Below, in pieces: positions 49,872-53,880 of a stretch of 53,880 nucleotides of DNA. This DNA comes from an uncultured Prevotellaceae bacterium (lineage in GTDB: Bacteria > Bacteroidota > Bacteroidia > Bacteroidales > Bacteroidaceae). The notes beneath the pieces are model-generated. The model saw only the letters and a list, made by a program, of their open reading frames with translations. It had not been told where the DNA came from and did not search any database. How positions within the stretch are numbered: position 1 is the first letter of the stretch; every line of letters starts with the position of its first letter. The stretch covers positions 1 through 53,880 of the forward strand of contig CADCCB010000016.1 of assembly GCA_902799905.1 (NCBI GenBank). Direction: 5' to 3'. The position numbers and the translations under genes were made by a program.

Positions 49872-50951
49872 TTATCTGTAAACTGTTATATAATGCCCGC
49901 CTTTGCCTGCACAAGTCGAACATTTACCAGAGCCATGACACATACTGCAGGTCGATGCCCTATCTCCAATGTAATACCATCCGCTTCCACCGCATTTAAC
50001 ATTCGAACACTGCCCAGAGCCATAACAAGCTGGACATTGCTGCCACTCCTGCACAGGTATTTGGTCACGATGATGCTCTACAACTACTGTTTGTGTAGTT
50101 CCAGTTTCTGAATTACTGCTTGAACTATTAGTTTTAGAGGATTGTGAGGTACTTGAAGATGGATAGTTTGAGTATAACGTAGTATTCTCATAAGGATTAT
50201 TATCCAAGGGATTTTTTGTGGTCGTAATTGATGTGATATTTGCAATGGCATTACCATTTGCGTCATTGAAATTTCCTTTGTTATCTGGAAAGAAATCTAA
50301 TCCCAACATAGGTTCAATTATAACATTGCCGTTTCCATCCAAAATACCATGGCGAAATTTGTTTGTATTGTTATCCCAAACACCTACTTCCCAATAAAAT
50401 CTACCTTGTATATAATGGGGAATGTCTAATTGTCCGATTGATTGAGCGACAATTTTGCATACTTCTCTGCCATTAATATCACATAGTACTGTAAAACCAC
50501 CTTCCTTCTTGCAGTTATACCATGTACCAAATGGCTGTCTCATAAACTCCTCAATATCTGGGTCATTGTCCTTAGTGCATTTTACAATTGATGTATATTG
50601 TCGACTAAAAGGGATAACGCATCGGCCATTTGGATCGTAGAAACTGTAGTATTCGCCATTTTTTGCATAAAATCCTTTTCCTAAGAAATCTTGATATTCT
50701 ATCTTGTTATATTCTGTTGGAACCAATATATTTCCGTTCCTATCTTCTGCTCCATATTTCCCATTCTTGCATACTTTGTACCACTCGAAGCCATCATCAC
50801 CGACTTGATACTCCCGTGAGTCTTTTGGAATCGGATTTGCTTTTTGCTTAGTTTGGGTAGTAGGTTTACGGACAGGCTTCTTTGTCTGCGCACTTACGTT
50901 GATGTTGCACATTCCCAACGCCAGCATCATCAATAATAATGTCTGTTTCAT
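49872..50951 (-). CDS. Exported WG-repeat protein with DnaJ-like cysteine-rich tail
   Basis: 359 residues with a signal peptide (MKQTLLLMMLALGMCNINVSAQ). WG repeats fill about 45-245 (YKVCKNGKYGAEDRNGNILV, YYSFYDPNGRCVIPFSRQY and others). A Ser/Thr/Asn-rich linker (about 255-300) precedes a tail of four cysteine knuckles (CPACYGSGQCSNVKCGGSG, CSMCHGSGKCSTCAGKGG). The junction D-Q-I-P-V-x-x-W-x-Q-C matches the junction in the neighbouring LRR protein, so both share one mobile C-terminal module. ATG 50951 is used; a longer frame to 51155 runs into the structured leader. The 157 bp between this gene and the LRR gene show no other feature. Confidence 0.82.
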   Translation of the reverse strand: MKQTLLLMMLALGMCNINVSAQTKKPVRKPTTQTKQKANPIPKDSREYQVGDDGFEWYKVCKNGKYGAEDRNGNILVPTEYNKIEYQDFLGKGFYAKNGEYYSFYDPNGRCVIPFSRQYTSIVKCTKDNDPDIEEFMRQPFGTWYNCKKEGGFTVLCDINGREVCKIVAQSIGQLDIPHYIQGRFYWEVGVWDNNTNKFRHGILDGNGNVIIEPMLGLDFFPDNKGNFNDANGNAIANITSITTTKNPLDNNPYENTTLYSNYPSSSTSQSSKTNSSSSNSETGTTQTVVVEHHRDQIPVQEWQQCPACYGSGQCSNVKCGGSGWYYIGDRASTCSMCHGSGKCSTCAGKGGHYITVYR

Positions 50952-50982
50952 ATTCAAATTGTTTTTATTTATCATTAGTAGT

Positions 50983-51290
50983 ACGTTTCTTTTAGGTTCA
51001 CACACAGATGGGGAAGTATCAAAAAGAAACGTGCAGTCAGGCCAATCACCCATGTCGCTATAAGACACAAAGAACGTGGACAATCTTCCTCGTCCACGTC
51101 CTTGGGTGTTTGGCCTGACCCGCGATAATAGACAAGTCAGACGCCCACGTATCAAGTGGACATCTGCTCTCTATTCTATTATCGCGTCTATCTGTGGCCA
51201 AACTTCAAGGACGTTCTTTCGAATAAATAGCAAATGTTTGCTAAGTTCCCACGAAAATCATTTTGGCAGATACCTCGGTATCGCCTAAAC
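50983..51290 (-). promoter_or_regulatory. Highly structured leader with four long hairpins
   Basis: Hairpins by position: 50983-50993 with 51022-51032 (11 bp); 51036-51052 with 51103-51119 (17 positions, one mismatch), enclosing 51074-51081 with 51092-51099 (8 bp); 51121-51132 with 51175-51186 (12 bp), enclosing 51138-51148 with 51156-51166 (two mismatches); and a GATACC/GGTATC stem near 51270-51283. With the minus-strand box at 51318-51325 this would be a leader of about 360 nt for the WG-repeat gene, or a separate small RNA. It matches no RNA family I recognise. Confidence 0.55.
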
Positions 51291-51317
51291 ACCAAGTCTT
51301 TCGACACGATGCCGTTG

Positions 51318-51325
51318 CAAAGATA
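51318..51325 (-). promoter_or_regulatory. Minus-strand -7 box TATCTTTG
   Basis: TATCTTTG on the minus strand is placed to start transcription near 51311, reading into the structured region and the WG-repeat gene. No convincing -33 element was found. Confidence 0.5.
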
Positions 51326-51591
51326 TAAAAAAGTTAGCACATTGTGCATGTTTTAGCGAAAAAACTTCATCATTTTTTGATAATTTGTGGAAAAAGGACC
51401 CGATTGCACCTACGTAAAATCTATCTTCCAAGATGTAACATTTTCGTTTTTTGCATACGATATTAATAATAGGTGTATGGTACAGTTCTATGAAACCATT
51501 TATCGCAGGGGTTCAACGAGATAGTTCATCATTATGGTATGCAACACTACCAGTCAAAATCAGATTAGCGAGGATTACATGATAAGAAGAA

Positions 51592-51624
51592 GGCAATTGT
51601 GTCAATCGAAATGACACAATTGCC
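51592..51624. repeat. Perfect 13-bp inverted repeat with 7-nt loop
   Basis: Arms GGCAATTGTGTCA (51592-51604) and its complement (51612-51624). No T-run follows. It lies just before the truncated ATPase fragment; it may be a terminator remnant or an operator. The stretch 51326-51591 otherwise shows no gene. Confidence 0.6.
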
Positions 51625-51728
51625 CAATGCGCTGTTTCTACGGGAAGATGGAGAATTTGAGACTTATTTCCTTTGCACTGCAAAAATGGTCGAATAGTGC
51701 GACGAAATTTGCAGTAAAAAGGTTTTTA

Positions 51729-51869
51729 ATGATGATTATCAATAGAGAACACTACGTAAAAGAACTGCTTAGCAAGCGATGGAACGGAAAGGTGAAAATT
51801 ATTACTGGCATCCGTCGCTGTGGTAAATCGTTCCTGCTGTCTACCCTTTATAAGGATTACCGACGTTAG
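51729..51869 (+). pseudogene. N-terminal fragment of an AAA ATPase (AAA_14/DUF4143-like)
   Basis: About 46 residues beginning MMIINREHYVKELLSKRW and reaching a Walker A motif, ITGIRRCGKSFLLSTLYKDY, before a stop. The opening is typical of the AAA_14/DUF4143 ATPases common in Bacteroidetes (about 400 residues), so about 90 percent of the gene is missing. The following 190 bp does not continue it in any frame. Truncated remnant. Confidence 0.75.
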
Positions 51870-52059
51870 GCTGTCAGTAAAGAACGTTGTTCCACGTTCG
51901 TAGCTTTCAATTGTTGCCCTAATTTCGTTTATCATATCTCAATCCACATTAATATATAAGTATCAAACCTTATTATTTTGTTTTGGCTTCTCTATCAATA
52001 AATGACCAATATAATAGCCAAGAAGGAGTAATCCCATTAATACAATAACTGTCTACATC

Positions 52060-52205
52060 TTATCCTTTTAACTCTTTACGTAAGTCTTCAATACGAGTAT
52101 CGCTTACATTGTTAATATTTAGTTTTACCCATTTACATGCTTTATCTATCATTTCTTTCTCCTTCCATTTAACACCAGTATTGAAAGCAGCACTTCTTAT
52201 TTTTG
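52060..52205 (-). pseudogene. C-terminal fragment of an unidentified protein
   Basis: About 48 codons on the minus strand, ending KWVKLNINNVSDTRIEDLRK plus a few residues. Composition and the opening KWKEKEMIDKACKW look like small Bacteroidetes proteins of unknown function. Upstream the frame runs into a reverse reading of a different gene fragment, so the 5' part is lost or the piece was captured by recombination. 51870-52059 shows nothing codable. Confidence 0.4.
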
Positions 52206-52460
52206 AATGCTTCGGCAGAGGAAAACCTAGGTTCGCTTGTGTTGAACCAGGAAACTGGCGCTCGTGAGATCGTGGACCTCGGTGTGGACGCACAGGTAAA
52301 TCTCGCCCGTGGCGTGATTGTGACAAACACCACGGCTCCCGTAACCGATATGCCCGATTATTTCGGACCGGCCAGCTTCCATGAAAACGACTACTCGTTC
52401 TTCTACAAGAACCTCCAGGACAACGTGGCAAAGCGCATCGCAGCTTATAAGGCGAACTGA
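52206..52460 (+). pseudogene. C-terminal fragment of an unidentified conserved enzyme-like protein
   Basis: About 84 residues, from NASAEENLGSLVLNQETGAR to KNLQDNVAKRIAAYKAN, with no ATG in frame. Codon use is GC-rich and resembles the well-expressed genes of the window rather than the AT-rich sequence around it. It keeps its own terminator (52481-52514). It looks like the intact 3' end of a gene whose 5' part was replaced. I cannot name the family. Confidence 0.5.
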
Positions 52461-52480
52461 TAACAGAAGAAATATAAAAA

Positions 52481-52514
52481 AAATCGGGCTGACCATACAT
52501 CAGTCCGATTTTTA
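52481..52514 (+). terminator. Terminator of the truncated gene
   Basis: A 12-bp stem (52481-52492 with 52500-52511) containing one G-U pair, followed by TTTAG. It lies 20 bp after the stop of the fragment at 52206-52460. Confidence 0.75.
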
Positions 52515-52625
52515 GTGAAAAATAATTAAATAGTATGCTTCAGAGTGGGGGAATGTTGCAAAGTTCAGACGAATTATGTAATTTTGCATTATGTATTTTT
52601 ACATAATCGTCTTAATTGCCAAGAA

Positions 52626-53236
52626 ATGAAGTTGTTAAGTAATCCCTTTGTGATAGGAAAGTATGTGGACAAAGACTATTTCTGCGATAGAGAGAAGGAA
52701 TCAGAAATGCTTGTCCACCACATTGTAAATGGACGTAAGGCATCTTTAATGATCCTGCTCGTCCTTTTACAACAGTGTCGTGTTTATGCAACTGCTACCT
52801 ATTGAAGAAGGTGTTTATGTCAAGTTCTGCCAAGAGTTGTTCCTTAAATATGGCAAAAGTGTTTCCCCAGCATTGGTGGAGCGACTCTATAAATGCTTTC
52901 AAGGCATTACCTGGTATCTGCAGCTCTCGATGAGATGAAGAGGCTTACGGGCAAATCCTGAATCACCTGGTTGACTCCAAACGCTTCACATTTGAAGACC
53001 GTTATGCCTCACTTACTGAAAAACAGAAGACTGTATTGATGGCTATTGCCTCGGAATTTCCGAGTCAGGTGACACTTACCAGTCAGGACTTTATGACAAG
53101 GTATAATTTGAAGACGGCAAGCAGCGTTCAGACTGCAGTCAAGGGGTTGGTAGAAAAAGGCATCCTCAGTGACAATCATGGTATCAGACGCCCTACAGAC
53201 TTGCTATTCATGCTTTGGCTGAAGGATTTTTGAAAC
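52626..53236 (+). pseudogene. Decayed ATP-binding protein (AAA ATPase) with several frameshifts
   Basis: It starts MKLLSNPFVIGKYVDKDYFC, then DREKESEMLVHHIVNGRKAS, the usual opening of a common Bacteroidetes ATPase family of about 370 residues. The frame is lost before the Walker A. A middle piece is out of frame. From about 52948 a new frame (RFTFEDRYASLTEKQKTVLM, then SEFPSQVTLTSQDFM) carries the C-terminal winged helix and ends with RRPTDLLFMLWLKDF, the family terminus. The Walker motifs are deleted, so it cannot be functional. Confidence 0.8.
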
Positions 53237-53345
53237 AGACCCAGATCCGTCCTAAGCACTGGACCTTAAAATATAGCATTTAGCCAATAAATATGAAAAG
53301 GTGGGGCGATAAAGCCATCTGACTCTGGAAGATATTATCTTTCTT

Positions 53346-53880
53346 ATGTTTTATGCATCAGTGGCCATGATGTCTTTGATGGCATCTTGCTATCTGCTGT
53401 TCCGTCGGAGCAATGCCGTTGCTCCTGATGTCACGTCGTCAGTTCGCCTGCGCCGTTGGACAGCGACCTTCTTTGCAGTCTTTGCTTTTTGCCACTTGTG
53501 GTATCTGCCGACGTATTTCCTCACCTCTCCCGATGGTATGATGCTGGGCAGTCTTATAGCCGGATTGCTCGACAGTATGATGGTTATTCCTCTGACAATA
53601 GTCGTATTGCTCGTTATGCTGCAAGACCGCAGGCGACCGTTGTGGCCTGTTGCCGTGATGGTTGCGCCACTCGTAGTAGGATATGCATTCTGCGTTGCCA
53701 CCCGAAGCGATGTTCTTCTGCCAGTCCTATTTGTCTATTTCCTGCTAATGTGGCTTGGCCTAATTATATATATGGTACGCGCAATCAGGCAATACGGACG
53801 CTGGCTGCGCGACAACTATGCCGACCTGGAGCAGAAGGAAGTGTGGCAAGGCTTTGTGGTGCTGGCCATCTTTTTCCTGG
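53346..53880 (+). CDS. N-terminal part of a multi-pass membrane protein, probable AraC-type membrane regulator (runs off the window)
   Basis: 178 codons stay open to the window edge. About five or six membrane helices are visible (FYASVAMMSLMASCYLLF, TATFFAVFAFCHLWYLPTYF, LIAGLLDSMMVIPLTIVVLL, WPVAVMVAPLVVGYAFCVA, VLLPVLFVYFLLMWLGLIIY), then RQYGRWLRDNYADLEQKEVW. This N-terminus resembles Prevotella proteins in which a 7TM-like domain is joined to an AraC-type DNA-binding domain; the DNA-binding part would lie outside the window. ATG 53346 is used; related proteins appear to start about eight codons earlier, where only CTG/ACT codons are present here. No promoter is evident in 53237-53345. 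Confidence 0.65.
   Translation, partial: MFYASVAMMSLMASCYLLFRRSNAVAPDVTSSVRLRRWTATFFAVFAFCHLWYLPTYFLTSPDGMMLGSLIAGLLDSMMVIPLTIVVLLVMLQDRRRPLWPVAVMVAPLVVGYAFCVATRSDVLLPVLFVYFLLMWLGLIIYMVRAIRQYGRWLRDNYADLEQKEVWQGFVVLAIFFL

Noticed and set aside
50983-51290. RNase P RNA, tmRNA or 6S RNA
   Set aside because: A GAGGAA-like segment tempted an RNase P call, but the conserved P4 sequences, tRNA-like ends and tag-coding segment are not present.
52060-52500. 146-residue minus-strand frame as one gene
   Set aside because: Its first two thirds are the reverse reading of the plus-strand C-terminal fragment; only the last 48 codons look like protein.

Overview
The window reads as a chromosomal segment of a member of the Bacteroidales, most likely a Prevotellaceae (Prevotella/Segatella-like) gut or rumen commensal. 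The evidence is two SusC/SusD pairs, Bacteroidetes-type promoters (TTTG about 20 bp upstream of TAnnTTTG), few Shine-Dalgarno sites, BspA-like leucine-rich surface proteins, short C-terminal tails resembling Prevotella type IX secretion signals, and a TPP-riboswitch-controlled TonB receptor/PnuC pair. There is no rRNA, CRISPR array, prophage or intact transposase. One tRNA (Leu, anticodon CAA) is present.

Layout. 1-2830: DUF4254 protein, GT9 glycosyltransferase, rubredoxin, and a convergent SpoU-type RNA methyltransferase. 3080-18590: a seven-gene polysaccharide utilisation locus with two unlike SusC/SusD pairs, a lipoprotein, a GH10-fold lipoprotein that appears to have lost its catalytic nucleophile, and a secreted protein made only of binding-type modules. 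18830-24700 (minus strand): dprA, a hot-dog thioesterase, a DUF2851 protein and a GH43 arabinanase-like enzyme with a LamG domain. 24750-29380: a RING-like/TerD-like protein, greA behind a hairpin-bearing leader, a HIT protein and a mannose-1-phosphate guanylyltransferase. 29460-32440: tRNA-Leu, an M28 lipoprotein, an aldo/keto reductase and a pyridoxal kinase-like gene. 32500-35530: TPP riboswitch, TonB receptor and PnuC-type transporter. 35620-44950: transporters, a DUF6057-like membrane protein paired with a CxxCH beta-propeller lipoprotein, and an ECF sigma factor with a membrane partner. 44970-50950: four minus-strand exported proteins (one of unknown type, one BspA-like, and two carrying the same DnaJ-like cysteine-rich tail). 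51000-53330: a strongly structured leader and a graveyard of broken gene pieces. 53346 to the end: the start of a membrane-anchored regulator-like protein.

The most unusual signal is not a gene. At least nine loci carry short tandem arrays with an exact 7-bp period (about 3-10 units, a different unit at each place) sitting on gene boundaries. Stop codons lie inside the units, and in three genes the arrays are translated (an internal loop of the PnuC-type transporter, the C-terminal linker and tail of the GH43 protein, and the last residues of the SpoU methylase). Other items worth a second look are the catalytically degenerate GH10-like protein, the structured greA leader, the DnaJ-like tails on secreted LRR and WG-repeat proteins, a large multi-hairpin leader at 50983-51290, and a possible small membrane protein interrupted at an A7 tract.
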